Source: Myxococcota bacterium
GTDB taxonomy: Bacteria > Myxococcota_A > UBA9160 > SMWR01
Reading direction: 5' to 3'
Assembly (NCBI GenBank): GCA_022447545.1
Contig: JAKVBI010000018.1
Span: 113,668 to 177,667, forward strand
DNA length: 64,000 nt
This document shows positions 8,616-17,764 of the stretch, piece by piece. How positions within the stretch are numbered: the first letter of the stretch is position 1; each line of letters opens with the position of its first letter. Below the pieces are notes generated by a model. It ran no database searches, was not told where the DNA came from, and was given only the letters and a program-made list of their open reading frames with translations. Made by a program: the position numbers and the translations under genes.

Positions 8616-10568
8616 AGGATCGCTGCCGGTGCTCGCCTTGCGCAGCACCCGGACCTCGTCGCGCCGAACGGTGAGATGCTCGGTGTCGAACAATTCCATC
8701 AGCGGCATCGCGGTTCGGCGCGTCGTTCCGATCAGGGCTTTGTAGTCCTGGGTGTTGAGCTCTCCGTGCTCTGTCAGGTGAGCGATGACCCGAGTTCTCA
8801 GCGTGTCGACACTCGACCGGTGGAACCAGAGGTCGCCGGGTGACCGCACCAGGACCCGCTCACGTTCGAGGTGGGCCAGAAGGTCGAGGAAGTGCTCGTG
8901 GGGGACATCGTGCCGATCAGCCCAGTCTCTCAGTCCGGGCGGCTCGAGGCCGGCCTCCCGGGCTTCCTCTCCGAGGCGTTCCACCAGGGCTTCGTCCTCG
9001 GCACCCAGGGTGGGCTGGTGGTCGGGTAGGCGCGCGGCGTTGCCCTCCACGACTAGACTTTCCGAGTGGGACAGTCCGTCGATCACCAGCTCTGCCACAT
9101 CTCTGGTCACGTTGTCGGGCAGGCCTCCGCGAAGCGAAGCGGTGGGCATCCCAGGACGCAGGGGCTCGGCTTCGTGATAGGCACGGAGGATGTCGAGCAG
9201 ACGGCGCTCGAGATCGCGGACGGCGTCTCCCGACAGCCAACGGTGACTGCGGGTAGCGGCTGCCGTTCCCGCGTCGCGTAACTGCTCGAGGGCGGTCTGT
9301 AGGACATCGCGTTCCAGGCCAGTCTCCAGCTGCAGAATCTGTTGCTCCATGCCCGTCAGCCCGGCGCGTTCGATGCGTACGCCGAGATCCTGGATGGGCT
9401 CCCCCCGCGCCAGAATCTCGAGGTCGGCCTTCAACCGGGGGTCGCTGCGCCTTCTGTGCGGGGGCGCAATGTCGAGGACGATGCCCCCGCCCAGCGTGGT
9501 GCCTCCCGTCTCCGTTCGTGCGAACCCTCGTACGATGAAACGGTCGCCGGGCAGGAGTGGGATGGGGTCTCCTTCGATGTGGATACGCGCGAAGGAGACC
9601 TCTCCCGGCAGCAACTGGTTTTCGTCGGGTGCTGAGATCCGTGCGATCTGGGCGCGGCGCTCCGCGGTCCCGGCGAGAAATTCGATGGAGGTCGGACTCT
9701 CGGTGGGTCGTGCCGCAGAGAGCCACCACAGTTTCACGTCGGCGGTGCATGTGGGGATCAGTGCTTCCGGGTGCGAGACCACGCAGCCTCGCTCAAGTTG
9801 GGAGACTTCAATTCCTTGTACGTTGATGGCACAGCGCATTCCCGGGGCTCCATGCTCGGCATCGACCCCGTGGTTCTGAATGCCCCGAACTCTTCCGGTT
9901 CGCCCGGCCGGAAAGATTTCAACTTCGTCACCCACGGAAAAACTCCCACCAACGAGGGTGCCAGTGACGATGCTGCCAAAGCCCCGAGCCGCAAAGCTGC
10001 GATCCACGCTCAGTCTCGGTGGGCCGCTACGGGTGGTGCGGGTCGGAGCTTCTTCGATCAGGTTCTTCAGGCTCTCGCGCAGTTCTTCGATGCCTTCGCC
10101 GGTGACCGAAGACACGGGGATGATGGGAGCGCCTGCCAGTTCCGTCTCCTCGATCAAGTCGCTCACCTCTTCGCGGGCAAGCTCAGCCACGTCCTCTTCG
10201 GCGATGTCGATCTTGGTCAGTGCGACGATGCCGCGGGTGACACCGAGTAGTTCGCAGATGGCGACGTGCTCGCGGGTCTGGGGCATCACGCCTTCGTCCG
10301 CCGCAACCACCAACAGCACGAGATCGATTCCCGTGGCGCCAGCCACCATGGTGCGCACGAGCCCCTCATGCCCCGGGACATCGACGATTCCAACGCGCTG
10401 GTGGCCGATTTCGAGGGGTGCGAAGCCCAGTTCGATGGTGATCCCTCGCACCTTTTCTTCCGGCAGTCGGTCGGTATCGACGCCGGTCAAGGCGCGAATC
10501 AGTGCGGTCTTGCCGTGATCGATGTGCCCCGCGGTCCCCAGGACGAGGTTCGGTTCAGCGCGGTCCAA
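8595..10568 (-). CDS. selB: Selenocysteine-specific elongation factor SelB
   Basis: GTPase that delivers selenocysteinyl-tRNA to in-frame UGA codons. The G1 motif is [14 protein letters not shown] near the N-terminus, then the effector loop with [13 protein letters not shown]3 [13 protein letters not shown]4 LTKIDIAEE. Domains II/III follow, and the C-terminal half has the repeated winged-helix domains that bind the SECIS hairpin. Length 657 fits. The TTG start is chosen because the P-loop begins within 10 residues and no other start codon precedes it. It lies inside the last 14 bases of serS, so the two are coupled. It implies selenoproteins elsewhere in the genome. None was identified here. 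Confidence 0.94.
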   Translation of the reverse strand: MDRAEPNLVLGTAGHIDHGKTALIRALTGVDTDRLPEEKVRGITIELGFAPLEIGHQRVGIVDVPGHEGLVRTMVAGATGIDLVLLVVAADEGVMPQTREHVAICELLGVTRGIVALTKIDIAEEDVAELAREEVSDLIEETELAGAPIIPVSSVTGEGIEELRESLKNLIEEAPTRTTRSGPPRLSVDRSFAARGFGSIVTGTLVGGSFSVGDEVEIFPAGRTGRVRGIQNHGVDAEHGAPGMRCAINVQGIEVSQLERGCVVSHPEALIPTCTADVKLWWLSAARPTESPTSIEFLAGTAERRAQIARISAPDENQLLPGEVSFARIHIEGDPIPLLPGDRFIVRGFARTETGGTTLGGGIVLDIAPPHRRRSDPRLKADLEILARGEPIQDLGVRIERAGLTGMEQQILQLETGLERDVLQTALEQLRDAGTAAATRSHRWLSGDAVRDLERRLLDILRAYHEAEPLRPGMPTASLRGGLPDNVTRDVAELVIDGLSHSESLVVEGNAARLPDHQPTLGAEDEALVERLGEEAREAGLEPPGLRDWADRHDVPHEHFLDLLAHLERERVLVRSPGDLWFHRSSVDTLRTRVIAHLTEHGELNTQDYKALIGTTRRTAMPLMELFDTEHLTVRRDEVRVLRKASTGSDPSTLSDQ

Positions 10569-11832
10569 TGCGTTCGAAGCCCGTGTAGGGCTGTAGAGCG
10601 GCGGGGATGGAGACCGAGCCGTCCGCGTTCTGGTGGTTTTCGAGTAGGGCGATCAAAACCCGCGGGACGGCCACCGCGGTGCCGTTCAGCGTGTGGACCA
10701 GTTGGTTGCGCTTGGCACCTTCGGGGCGGTAGCGGATCTTCAGGCGTCGCGACTGGAAGTCTGTGCAGTTCGACGTGCTCGTGACTTCGCCGAAGTCGCC
10801 TGCCTCGCCACGGCCCGGGAGCCAGGCCTCGAGGTCGTACTTCCGATAGGCGGGGGCGCCGAGGTCTCCAGTGGCGACGTCGATCACCCGGAACGGGATT
10901 TCGAAGGCGCTGTGGATCTGCTCCTCGATTGCGAGCAACTCCTGATGGATGGATTCGGACTCCTCGGGTCGGGCAATGGCGAACATCTCGACCTTGGTGA
11001 ATTGGTGGACGCGGTACAGTCCCTTGCTCTCTCGGCCCGCGGAACCGGCCTCGGTGCGGAAACAGTGAGAGATGCCCGCCATTCGAATCGGGAGTGACGC
11101 TTCGTCGAGAACGTGGTCGGCATAGATGCCCCCGAGTGTGATCTCGGCGGTACCGATCAGGTCGAGGTCGGTATTCTCGATCGAGTAGATCTGGGTCTCT
11201 GGGCCCCGCGGGCAGAAGGCCAGCCCATCCACGACCTCGCTGCGTGCGAGGTCGGGGGTCGTGTAGGCGGTATAGCCCGCCGACAATGCGGTCTCGAGGG
11301 CAAAGCGCTGGAGGGCGAGTTCCAGCAGGACGGCCTCGTTCTTGAGGAAGTAGAACTTCTGTCCCGTCACACGGGAGCCTGCCTCGAAGTCCAGCAGATC
11401 GAGACGTTCGGCGAGAGTGAGGTGATCGAGAGGCTCGAAATCGAAGCTGCGGGGGGTCCCGACTCTTCGTAGCTCGTTGAAGTTGTGTTCCTGGCCGACC
11501 GGTGAATCCGGGTGGACGAGGTTGGGAATTTCGAACATCCGCTCTTCGAGGGCCTTTTGGGCCACCGCGAGGCGCTCGTCGGCCGAGGCGACCTGCTCTT
11601 TGAGCTGCCGTCCCTCGGCGGCATGGGCCTCGCGCTCCTCGGGGGGCATCTTTTTCTTGCCCGAGGTCTGGTGTTCGTTGCGCCGGTGGTTCAGCTCGTT
11701 GAGCTCGGTTTGGAGGGCCGCGACGTGTTCCTGGGCCGTGATGGCCGCATTGAGGTCCACATCGAGGCCGCGCCTTTTACAGCTTTCGGCGATTTCTTCG
11801 CGGTTTTCTGACAGAGAGCGCGGATCGAGCAT
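10555..11832 (-). CDS. serS: Seryl-tRNA synthetase
   Basis: Charges tRNA-Ser and also tRNA-Sec with serine, the first step of selenocysteine synthesis, which fits its overlap with selB. The N-terminal long coiled-coil arm spans about residues 27-100 (rich in Glu, Lys, Arg), then the class II catalytic core. Motif 2 is visible around FRTEAGSAGRESKGLYRVHQF, and motif 3 near the C-terminus around NGTAVAVPRVLIALLENHQN. The ATG at 11832 gives 425 residues beginning MLDPRSLSENREEI, the standard SerRS start. An upstream GTG would add unconserved residues. Confidence 0.95.
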   Translation of the reverse strand: MLDPRSLSENREEIAESCKRRGLDVDLNAAITAQEHVAALQTELNELNHRRNEHQTSGKKKMPPEEREAHAAEGRQLKEQVASADERLAVAQKALEERMFEIPNLVHPDSPVGQEHNFNELRRVGTPRSFDFEPLDHLTLAERLDLLDFEAGSRVTGQKFYFLKNEAVLLELALQRFALETALSAGYTAYTTPDLARSEVVDGLAFCPRGPETQIYSIENTDLDLIGTAEITLGGIYADHVLDEASLPIRMAGISHCFRTEAGSAGRESKGLYRVHQFTKVEMFAIARPEESESIHQELLAIEEQIHSAFEIPFRVIDVATGDLGAPAYRKYDLEAWLPGRGEAGDFGEVTSTSNCTDFQSRRLKIRYRPEGAKRNQLVHTLNGTAVAVPRVLIALLENHQNADGSVSIPAALQPYTGFERIGPR

Positions 11833-11918
11833 GACCCGGGGAGGGAAGCACAGGCCCTGCCGGACAGCCAACACCACAGGATCCGTGGGTCTGGGAGCTG
11901 CACATGCTATCGATACGG

Positions 11919-11924
11919 TAGGAC
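11919..11924 (+). promoter_or_regulatory. -10-like element before crotonase gene
   Basis: TAGGAC sits 21 bases before the ATG at 11946, with CGGAGGG between them as ribosome binding site. The region is shared with divergent serS. The palindromic octamer TATCGATA lies just upstream at 11908-11915. Confidence 0.3.
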
Positions 11925-11945
11925 ACCGCGCGGAGGGACTGATTC

Positions 11946-12725
11946 ATGGATTTCGAACACATTCGCTACGAGGTGCGAGACGATGGGATCGCCGTCGTCA
12001 CCCTCCATCGGCCGCATCGCCTCAATGCACTCAATGGCCCGCTCATGCAGGAACTCGTGGAGGCGGTTCGCGCCATCGAGGCGGATCCGTCGGTTCGGGT
12101 CTGGTTGCTCACGGGCGCGCCCCGACCCGACGGGCGGCCGTGTTTTGGCGCAGGGGCCGACGTCCAGGCCATTGCCGAAGGCGAGGGACCGGAGGAGATC
12201 ACAGGGTTTCATCTGTGTAACGATATCGATGACCTGCTGAAACCATCCATTGCCGTGATCGACGGCGTCTGCACGACAGGTGCGGTGGAGCTCGCGCTCT
12301 GCTGTGATTTTCGTCTGGTCGCCCCGTCGGCCCAGATCAGCGATTGGCACCTCAAAAAGCTCGGAACGGGGCTCGGGGGCTGGGGAGGCAGCACCCGCTG
12401 GTCGAGGCTCGTGGGAACAACTCACACGAAGGAGATCATCCTCACGGGGAAGGTGGTAGATGGTGAGGAGGCCGTGCGCATTGGGTTCGCAAGTGCGGTC
12501 CATCCATCCGATGATCTGATGGAAGCTGCGCTGGAGATGGCAGGCCGCATCACCGAGATGAACCCCGATGGGGTGGCTCTCACCCTGGCCCATCTCGACC
12601 GGAATCGCGATATGTCGCGCGATCAGGCACTGCGCTGGGCACAATTGGCACCCCGCTGGCTCGGGGTCTCCACCAGCATGGAGGGGAAGCAGGGCCGGGT
12701 GCTTCCTGCCAAGAAGGACGGGTAG
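11946..12725 (+). CDS. Enoyl-CoA hydratase/isomerase family protein
   Basis: Crotonase-fold protein, 259 residues. The CoA-binding and oxyanion-hole regions are visible as VTLHRPHRLNALN, CFGAGADVQAI and CTTGAVELALCCDFRLV. The glutamate usually found in the PEI motif of enoyl-CoA hydratases is not there: the aligned stretch reads AQISDWHLKKLG. The second glutamate region is kept (TKEIILTGK). It could be a hydratase, isomerase or another crotonase reaction. Divergent from serS and convergent with the amidohydrolase. A CGGAGGG ribosome site precedes the ATG. Confidence 0.82.
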   Translation: MDFEHIRYEVRDDGIAVVTLHRPHRLNALNGPLMQELVEAVRAIEADPSVRVWLLTGAPRPDGRPCFGAGADVQAIAEGEGPEEITGFHLCNDIDDLLKPSIAVIDGVCTTGAVELALCCDFRLVAPSAQISDWHLKKLGTGLGGWGGSTRWSRLVGTTHTKEIILTGKVVDGEEAVRIGFASAVHPSDDLMEAALEMAGRITEMNPDGVALTLAHLDRNRDMSRDQALRWAQLAPRWLGVSTSMEGKQGRVLPAKKDG

Positions 12726-12778
12726 CGGGTTCCGACTCCAAGCTGCCTAGCATTCGAGCGGGCGGAGGGGCCGAACTC

Positions 12779-14533
12779 TCAGGCCGTGGGTGCCGGCTGA
12801 GCGCCGCGAATCAAGCCACCGGGTCGGGCGTCGGTGGGCTCTCCGCCGACCATGATTTCTTGTCCTCCCACGAGGGTCGAGTGGTAGCCATCGGCGCGTT
12901 GCAACAACCGTCGTGCTCCACCCGGCAGGTCATAGGCCATCTTCGGGCGCCGAAGCTGAAGGCCCTCGAGGTCGATGAGGTTGATGTCTGCGCGGTAGCC
13001 GGGTGCGATGACACCGCGATCGAGGAGCCCGTAGAGCTTCGCAGTGTCCTGAGTCATGCTGTGGACGGCGTGCTCGAGGGGGATCTTTTCGCCGCGCGAG
13101 CGGTCCCGGACCCAGTGAGTCAGCATGAAGGTCGTGAGCGAAGCGTCGCAGATGAGCCCGCAGTGTGCGCCGCCGTCGCCCAACGACAGCACCGCGTGCG
13201 GATTGTGGATCATCTCGACCATGCAATCGAGCTGGCCGTAGCTGTAGTTGAAGAACGGAAACAGCAGTAATTCGCGTCCACCGTCGCGCAGCAGGTAGTC
13301 GTAGAGCACCTCGTCGGCGGGACGCCCTTCGCGCTCGGCGATGGCCGCAATGCTCTTGTCCACGGTGGGCTCGTAGTCGGGCGGATCCCCCATCGGGAAC
13401 AGCCTTTCGTAGACCTTGGGCTGGTCCGTCATGCTCCCGAACCCGGCACTGCCGACACGCTCGGGGCCGAGGATGCTTCGCCGAAGCTCAGGATCCTGCA
13501 GGCGTCGTGCACGCTCGTCGATGGGCAACTCGGCGATCTTGAGGTACGCGGGCCGATTGAGGAACGGGTTTGCGGTGGTCTCGTGCCCGGTCAGAATTCC
13601 AAAGGGCCGAGCTGCAAATTGGGCAATGACATTCGCACCCTGGCTGTGGGTTTTTTCGCAGATCTCGAGCAACTCACGCCACTGGTCCGGGCGCGAGTCG
13701 AACTGCAACATCGCGAAGGAAACGGGTCGGCCGATCTCGGCCGACAGGCGGTGCATCCAATCGATCTCCTTCAGAGCATCGTCCGCGCCATCACCGCCCG
13801 TGTCACCAGCGGCGCCGGCTCCCGCGAGTTCGAAGATTCCCGTCCCGGTGTCGCGCAGTGCACGCCCGATGCCGAACAGCTCGTCTTCCTGGGCGAAGGT
13901 GCCCGGTACGGGTTCGCCGTCTACGGCTCGGTGCCCCAAGGTTCGGGACGTCGAGAAGCCCAGCGCTCCGGCTTCCAGGCCCTCCCGCACGAGTTGGTAC
14001 ATCTGCTCGATGTCCTCGGCGGTGGCCGCTTCATTCTTGGCTCCGCGCTCTTCCATCACGTAGGCGCGAATGGCTCCGTGGGGGACATGGGTGCCCACGT
14101 TGACTGCCAGGGGTGACGCTTCCAGGGCGTCGAGATACTCGGGAAACGACTCCCAGTTCCACTGGATGCCCTCCGAGAGGGCGGCTCCCGGAATATCCTC
14201 CACTCCCTCCATCAGACCGATCAGCCACTCGTGACGCTCGGGCTTGGCGGGCGCGAAGCCCACTCCGCAGTTTCCCACCACGGTGGTGGTGACACCGTGC
14301 CAACCCGAGGGCAGCACGTGCGGGTCCCAGGTGACCTGCGCATCGTAGTGGGTGTGGATGTCGACGAAGCCCGGAGTCACCGTGAGACCGTCGGCGTCGA
14401 CGGTGCGACGCGCGGAACCGTCAACTTGGCCGACCTGGGTGATCTTGCCGTCGTCAATTGCAATATCGCCGTTCTCGGCGGCTTTGCCCGTTCCATCGAC
14501 GATGTTGCCGCCGCGAATGATCAGGTCGTGCAT
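12779..14533 (-). CDS. N-acyl-D-amino-acid deacylase family amidohydrolase
   Basis: Metal-dependent hydrolase of the D-aminoacylase/dihydroorotase superfamily, 584 residues. The N-terminus has MHDLIIRGGNIVDGTGKA and the metal-binding HxH in PGFVDIHTHYDAQVTWDP. GNCGVGFAP carries the cysteine found in D-aminoacylases, followed by GALGFSTSRTLGHR. Near the C-terminus GDGGAHCGLICDAS and PGYRADINLIDLEGLQLRRP close the barrel and the small beta-sandwich. Family members deacylate N-acyl-D-amino acids, but many homologues are uncharacterised. CCGGAG precedes the ATG. It stands alone on its strand. Confidence 0.82.
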   Translation of the reverse strand: MHDLIIRGGNIVDGTGKAAENGDIAIDDGKITQVGQVDGSARRTVDADGLTVTPGFVDIHTHYDAQVTWDPHVLPSGWHGVTTTVVGNCGVGFAPAKPERHEWLIGLMEGVEDIPGAALSEGIQWNWESFPEYLDALEASPLAVNVGTHVPHGAIRAYVMEERGAKNEAATAEDIEQMYQLVREGLEAGALGFSTSRTLGHRAVDGEPVPGTFAQEDELFGIGRALRDTGTGIFELAGAGAAGDTGGDGADDALKEIDWMHRLSAEIGRPVSFAMLQFDSRPDQWRELLEICEKTHSQGANVIAQFAARPFGILTGHETTANPFLNRPAYLKIAELPIDERARRLQDPELRRSILGPERVGSAGFGSMTDQPKVYERLFPMGDPPDYEPTVDKSIAAIAEREGRPADEVLYDYLLRDGGRELLLFPFFNYSYGQLDCMVEMIHNPHAVLSLGDGGAHCGLICDASLTTFMLTHWVRDRSRGEKIPLEHAVHSMTQDTAKLYGLLDRGVIAPGYRADINLIDLEGLQLRRPKMAYDLPGGARRLLQRADGYHSTLVGGQEIMVGGEPTDARPGGLIRGAQPAPTA

Positions 14534-14694
14534 GCTGAACTCCGGGTTGTGGGTAAGGGACCCATGGGGTCACCTCTGGGTTGGTGTGGAGAGCCGGAAT
14601 CGACTCCGAAGACCCTCCACGATATCACACGACCGTCCCAGGTCGGATCCAGGGGAGCGGGTTCGAGCAGGGCGCCCCCGGGGTCCGCAGCGTG

Positions 14695-14756
14695 TAGGAT
14701 CTGGGCTGGGTCGGCTCGGGAAGAGCCGTGTCACCGCGGGTTCCCACCGGGGAACC
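14695..14756 (+). promoter_or_regulatory. Promoter-like hexamer and tandem-hairpin leader of SDR gene
   Basis: TAGGAT at 14695-14700 would start transcription near 14707. The roughly 70-nt leader then folds into two adjacent perfect hairpins: 14712-14728 (CGGCTC/GAGCCG, 5-nt loop) and 14739-14756 (GGTTCCC/GGGAACC, 4-nt loop ACCG). The ribosome site CAGGGGAG and the ATG at 14777 follow. No known riboswitch class matches by eye. Translation control or mRNA stabilisation are possible roles. Confidence 0.4.
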
Positions 14757-14776
14757 GGCATTTTCAGGGGAGCCCC

Positions 14777-15586
14777 ATGGATAGAATCCTGCGTGAAGGC
14801 GCATTTACCGGTGAGACCCACATCGTGACCGGTGCAGCCCAGGGAATCGGGAATCGGGTCGCCACCGCCCTCGCCCTGCACGGCGCCCAGGTGGTTTTGG
14901 TCGATCTCGACGCAGGCCGCCTTGCCGAGGCTGCCGAGGCCATGGCACCCCACGCACAGGTCTCACCCCTGACGGTGGCGGCCAATGTGGTTGACGAAGC
15001 GGACGTGCAGTCGGCCGTGGCCACCACCTTGGAGGCGACTGGTGCCATCAACGGCCTGGTCAACGTGGCGGGGATCACCCGAGACGCGCGCATCGCGAAG
15101 AAGAGCTTCGATGATTTCAAGGCGGTGTTGGCAGTTCACCTTCACGGGACGTTCCTGTTCACTCGCGAAGTGGCGGCGCAGCACTGGCACCCGCTGTTCA
15201 AGGACAACGGAAATCAACCCCTCGACGATGGTGTGAACCGATTCATCGTGAACTTCTCGTCGGTCAGTGCGCGCAACGGCAACGTGGGCCAGGTGGACTA
15301 TACGGCCGCCAAGGGCGCCATCGAATCGGTGACGAAGACCTCGGCCCGGGAGTTTGCGAGCTACGGGGCGCGCATCAACGCCATTGCGCCTGGGCCCGTG
15401 GACACGGCCATGTTGGCTGCCGTGGACGAAAAGGGTCGGGCCGGCATGCGTCGCTCCACGCTCCTGGGAAGGGTGGCACAACCCGACGAAATGGCCGCGT
15501 CGGTGTGTGCCATCGCAGACCCCAAGCTCTTTGGTTACTGCACGGGCCAGGTCTTCCAGGTCAATGCGGGGATGTACTTGGCTTGA
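14777..15586 (+). CDS. SDR family oxidoreductase (FabG-like)
   Basis: NAD(P)-dependent short-chain dehydrogenase, 269 residues. The cofactor motif is IVTGAAQGIGNRV, with VDLDAG as the acidic residue after beta-2, and the catalytic Ser and YxxxK are in NFSSVSARNGNVGQVDYTAAK. The C-terminal part reads INAIAPGPVDTAML and ends in a typical CTGQVFQVNAGMYLA. The start is set at the ATG behind AGGGGAG; in-frame sequence upstream is leader. Likely reduces a 3-oxoacyl or oxidises a hydroxyacyl intermediate. It is followed by a crotonase gene 65 bases downstream, so the pair may act in one beta-oxidation sequence. Confidence 0.86.
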   Translation: MDRILREGAFTGETHIVTGAAQGIGNRVATALALHGAQVVLVDLDAGRLAEAAEAMAPHAQVSPLTVAANVVDEADVQSAVATTLEATGAINGLVNVAGITRDARIAKKSFDDFKAVLAVHLHGTFLFTREVAAQHWHPLFKDNGNQPLDDGVNRFIVNFSSVSARNGNVGQVDYTAAKGAIESVTKTSAREFASYGARINAIAPGPVDTAMLAAVDEKGRAGMRRSTLLGRVAQPDEMAASVCAIADPKLFGYCTGQVFQVNAGMYLA

Positions 15587-15651
15587 TGGCCAGGTCGCGC
15601 GGAAAATCGCCCACCCCACCGAGGGAAGTCTCGAGCACCAGAGGATGATTC

Positions 15652-16416
15652 ATGGCGAATGAGTACATCGAGTGCAGTGACGAGAATGAATTCTCCGTCG
15701 TCACCATGAGCCGACCCGAGCGACGCAACGCGCTGTCCGAAGATCACTTGCGAGAGTTGCTGGATGCGCTGGAGGACATCTCGAATACCGAGCAGCGCGG
15801 TGTGATCGTGGCCGCCAAAGGGCCGGTCTTCTCGGCGGGTCACGATTTCTCGGACATGGATGGCCGCAGCCTCGAGGAGATGACCGAACTGTTGGTGCTG
15901 TGTTCTCAGGTGATGCAGCGCATTCAGACCCTTCCCCAGGTCGTGATCGCCCAATCCGAAGGTCTGGCAACGGCAGCCGGCTGCCAGTTGGTGGCCAGTT
16001 GCGATCTGGCCGTGGCCGGTGCTTCTTCGCGTTTCCAGGTCCCCGGCGGTGCGGGCGGTTGGTTCTGTACGACTCCGGGCGTCGCGTTGGCGCGGGCGGT
16101 GGGACGCAAGCACGCCCTGGAGATGCTGTTGACCGGGGATCCGATCGATGCCGCCACCGCCGCGGCCTGGGGGCTCGTCAACCGGGTCGTGCCCGATGAT
16201 CGGGTGGGGGAGGAGACGCGGGCCCTGCTCGGGCGGGCAACTCGCGGCAGCCGAAGCTCGAAGGCTACGGGCAAGCAGGCCTTCTACCGACAGATCGAGT
16301 TCGATACGCCGGGAGCCTACGCGTACGCCACCCGTGTGATGGCCAATGCTTCCCAGACTCCGGACGCCCAGGAAGGCCTGCGCGCCTTTCTCGACAAGCG
16401 CCGACCCAGTTTCTGA
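15652..16416 (+). CDS. Enoyl-CoA hydratase/isomerase family protein
   Basis: Crotonase-fold protein, 254 residues: VTMSRPERRNALS, oxyanion-hole segment PVFSAGHDFSDM, SEGLATAAGCQLVASCDLAV, and HALEMLLTGDPIDAA with the second acidic position retained. In place of the PEI glutamate motif it reads RFQVPGGAGGW, so hydration by the classic two-Glu mechanism is doubtful. C-terminal helices are complete. A GAGG lies 7 bases before the ATG. Same strand and close to the SDR upstream, probably cotranscribed. Confidence 0.82.
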   Translation: MANEYIECSDENEFSVVTMSRPERRNALSEDHLRELLDALEDISNTEQRGVIVAAKGPVFSAGHDFSDMDGRSLEEMTELLVLCSQVMQRIQTLPQVVIAQSEGLATAAGCQLVASCDLAVAGASSRFQVPGGAGGWFCTTPGVALARAVGRKHALEMLLTGDPIDAATAAAWGLVNRVVPDDRVGEETRALLGRATRGSRSSKATGKQAFYRQIEFDTPGAYAYATRVMANASQTPDAQEGLRAFLDKRRPSF

Positions 16417-16541
16417 TCCCGCCTCTCGGCGGCGCACTGCCACCCAAAAAAAACATTTTCGACCGAATCCAGCGCAACCGCTCCCCAGCGGGCGTGTTCA
16501 GGGAGTCGTGCACCCGGAGCCACTTCCGGCGCCGGGACGAG

Positions 16542-16567
16542 GGTCGGAGGAGGAAAACCCTCCGACC
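16542..16567 (+). promoter_or_regulatory. Stable 5'-leader hairpin before exported repeat protein
   Basis: Perfect 9-bp stem (GGTCGGAGG/CCTCCGACC) with an 8-nt A-rich loop, ending about 8 bases before the ribosome site AGGGAG and 20 bases before ATG 16587. It would leave the ribosome site exposed and protect the 5' end. No function is proven. Confidence 0.4.
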
Positions 16568-16586
16568 GATACAGGGAGATCGATGC

Positions 16587-17606
16587 ATGAAAGTCGAACG
16601 AAGCAAGGCCCACGATGTGCAAATGGCTGGGAGTTGCAGGCTACTGGGTGCAGCCGTTCTGATGGGGGCTCTGGCCCATGCGGCACCTGCTGAAATGGGT
16701 CCGGTCGAGGTCGGGGATCGAAATGTCGTCGCCGAATCGAGTCGGGAGGTGACCCGGGCCGGGGATGGTTCCGTGACGGTGACGGGTGAACGCCAAATCA
16801 CTGAGGTGGACACCGGTCGTACCGCGGGGTCGACTCATACGTTCGAAAAGTCGCCCACCGATCAGGGCCACATCTGGTCCAGTGAGGGCACTCGAACGAA
16901 TCTGGACGGTGCGATTTTCTCGCGCTCCGCCGAGGGAGAGGTTTCTCGTGGCGAGGGAACTCTGAGCCGGTCCAGCCACGGTGTCCGAACCCATGACGAA
17001 TCGGGTCGAATTCAGACCTGGGACAAGAGCTTCGAAGTTGCCAAGGTCGATACCGGTAACAAGGAGGGTGTCGAGTGGACGAAGTCGAACCGCATTGCCG
17101 ACAGCGACGGTCACGCTGTTTCTAAACAGATGTCAGGCAGTGTCTTGAAAGGCGATGGCAAGCGGGTTCGCCATGTCGAGCGATCGGCGACGAACGAGGC
17201 GACTGGCCAAAAAATCGCGCACGAGCACACCACGGTTCACGTACGGCCCATGAACGAGATGGGGAATGGGTCGCATGAATTCCAAAGACCCGAGAACCCG
17301 TTGCAACCGGAGTTGGGCCCCATTGCAAACGTCTCGCGTCCCGGGGCCCCTTCCAATGCGCGGCCGCAACGTCCCACGCATCCTCAGCGTCCGAACATGG
17401 CGCGACCTGGTCACCCACAGCGCCCCGAGTTGACACGGCCCGAGCGTCCGCAGCGCCCCGGCATGACGCGTCCCGAGCGGCCTGAGAGGGTGCGTCCCGA
17501 GCGCCCTCAGGTTGCACGCCCGGAACGTCCGGACTTCACGCGTCCGGAGCGGCCTGAGCGAGTGAAGCGGGTCGTGCGGGTCGAGCGCCTGAGTTTTCAG
17601 CGCTGA
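16587..17606 (+). CDS. Exported protein with Arg/Pro/Glu repeat tail, unknown function
   Basis: I do not recognise this protein. The ATG behind AGGGAG gives 339 residues. A basic N-terminus and hydrophobic stretch (LLGAAVLMGALAHAAPA) form a signal peptide with likely cleavage near residues 32-35. Residues about 36-235 are polar, rich in Ser, Thr, Gly, Asp and Arg with alternating short strands (for example DGSVTVTGERQITEVDTG and SGRIQTWDKSFEVAKVDTG), suggesting a repetitive beta structure. Residues 259-326 are a strongly basic repeat of RPERP-type units. No cysteines lie after the signal region. It stands as its own transcription unit between two strong hairpins. A nucleic-acid, polyanion or cell-wall binding role is possible but unsupported. 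Confidence 0.7.
   Translation: MKVERSKAHDVQMAGSCRLLGAAVLMGALAHAAPAEMGPVEVGDRNVVAESSREVTRAGDGSVTVTGERQITEVDTGRTAGSTHTFEKSPTDQGHIWSSEGTRTNLDGAIFSRSAEGEVSRGEGTLSRSSHGVRTHDESGRIQTWDKSFEVAKVDTGNKEGVEWTKSNRIADSDGHAVSKQMSGSVLKGDGKRVRHVERSATNEATGQKIAHEHTTVHVRPMNEMGNGSHEFQRPENPLQPELGPIANVSRPGAPSNARPQRPTHPQRPNMARPGHPQRPELTRPERPQRPGMTRPERPERVRPERPQVARPERPDFTRPERPERVKRVVRVERLSFQR
17361..17564 (+). repeat. Degenerate coding repeat for RPERP units
   Basis: In-frame degenerate repeat of about 12-18 bases (CGTCCCGAGCGNCC-like) encoding residues 259-326 of the exported protein: successive RPQRP, RPERPQRP, RPERPERV, RPERPQ, RPERPD, RPERPERV. The period is irregular, as expected from expansion by slippage. Confidence 0.75.
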
Positions 17607-17639
17607 TGCGGGTGGGGTCATCACAGGCTCCTGAACCGG

Positions 17640-17674
17640 CCCCCTACTTCCCGCCGCGGGCAGGAAGTGGGGGG
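17640..17674 (+). terminator. Strong 12-bp hairpin after repeat-protein gene
   Basis: Arms 17640-17651 and 17663-17674 pair over 12 positions with one G-T wobble and an 11-nt loop, 33 bases after the stop. No T-run follows, so it is either a hairpin-only terminator or a 3'-end stabiliser rather than a classic intrinsic terminator. Confidence 0.45.
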
Positions 17675-17733
17675 CTCCCCATTGGCAAGAGGGTGGGATT
17701 GCCGGGAGCCCGTGTCCCGAATTCGCTCGGCGT

Positions 17734-17758
17734 TAGACTGGGCGAAAATTTCGGGAGG
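17734..17758 (+). promoter_or_regulatory. -10-like element with downstream conserved motif
   Basis: TAGACTGGG followed at fixed spacing by ATTTCGGG and the ribosome site GGGAGG. About 20 of 25 positions, including spacing, match the element at 20924-20948 upstream of another operon. Confidence 0.4.
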
Positions 17759-17764
17759 ATGAAC

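Noticed and set aside
14712-14756. Guanidine-II (mini-ykkC) riboswitch
   Set aside because: Two hairpins are present but the loops do not carry ACGR.
16427-16460. Terminator hairpin CCGCC/GGCGG followed by an A-run
   Set aside because: An A-run rather than a T-run follows on the coding strand and the stem is only 5 bp.
17640-17674. Classic intrinsic terminator
   Set aside because: The stem is strong but no T-run follows, so it is listed only as a hairpin-type end.
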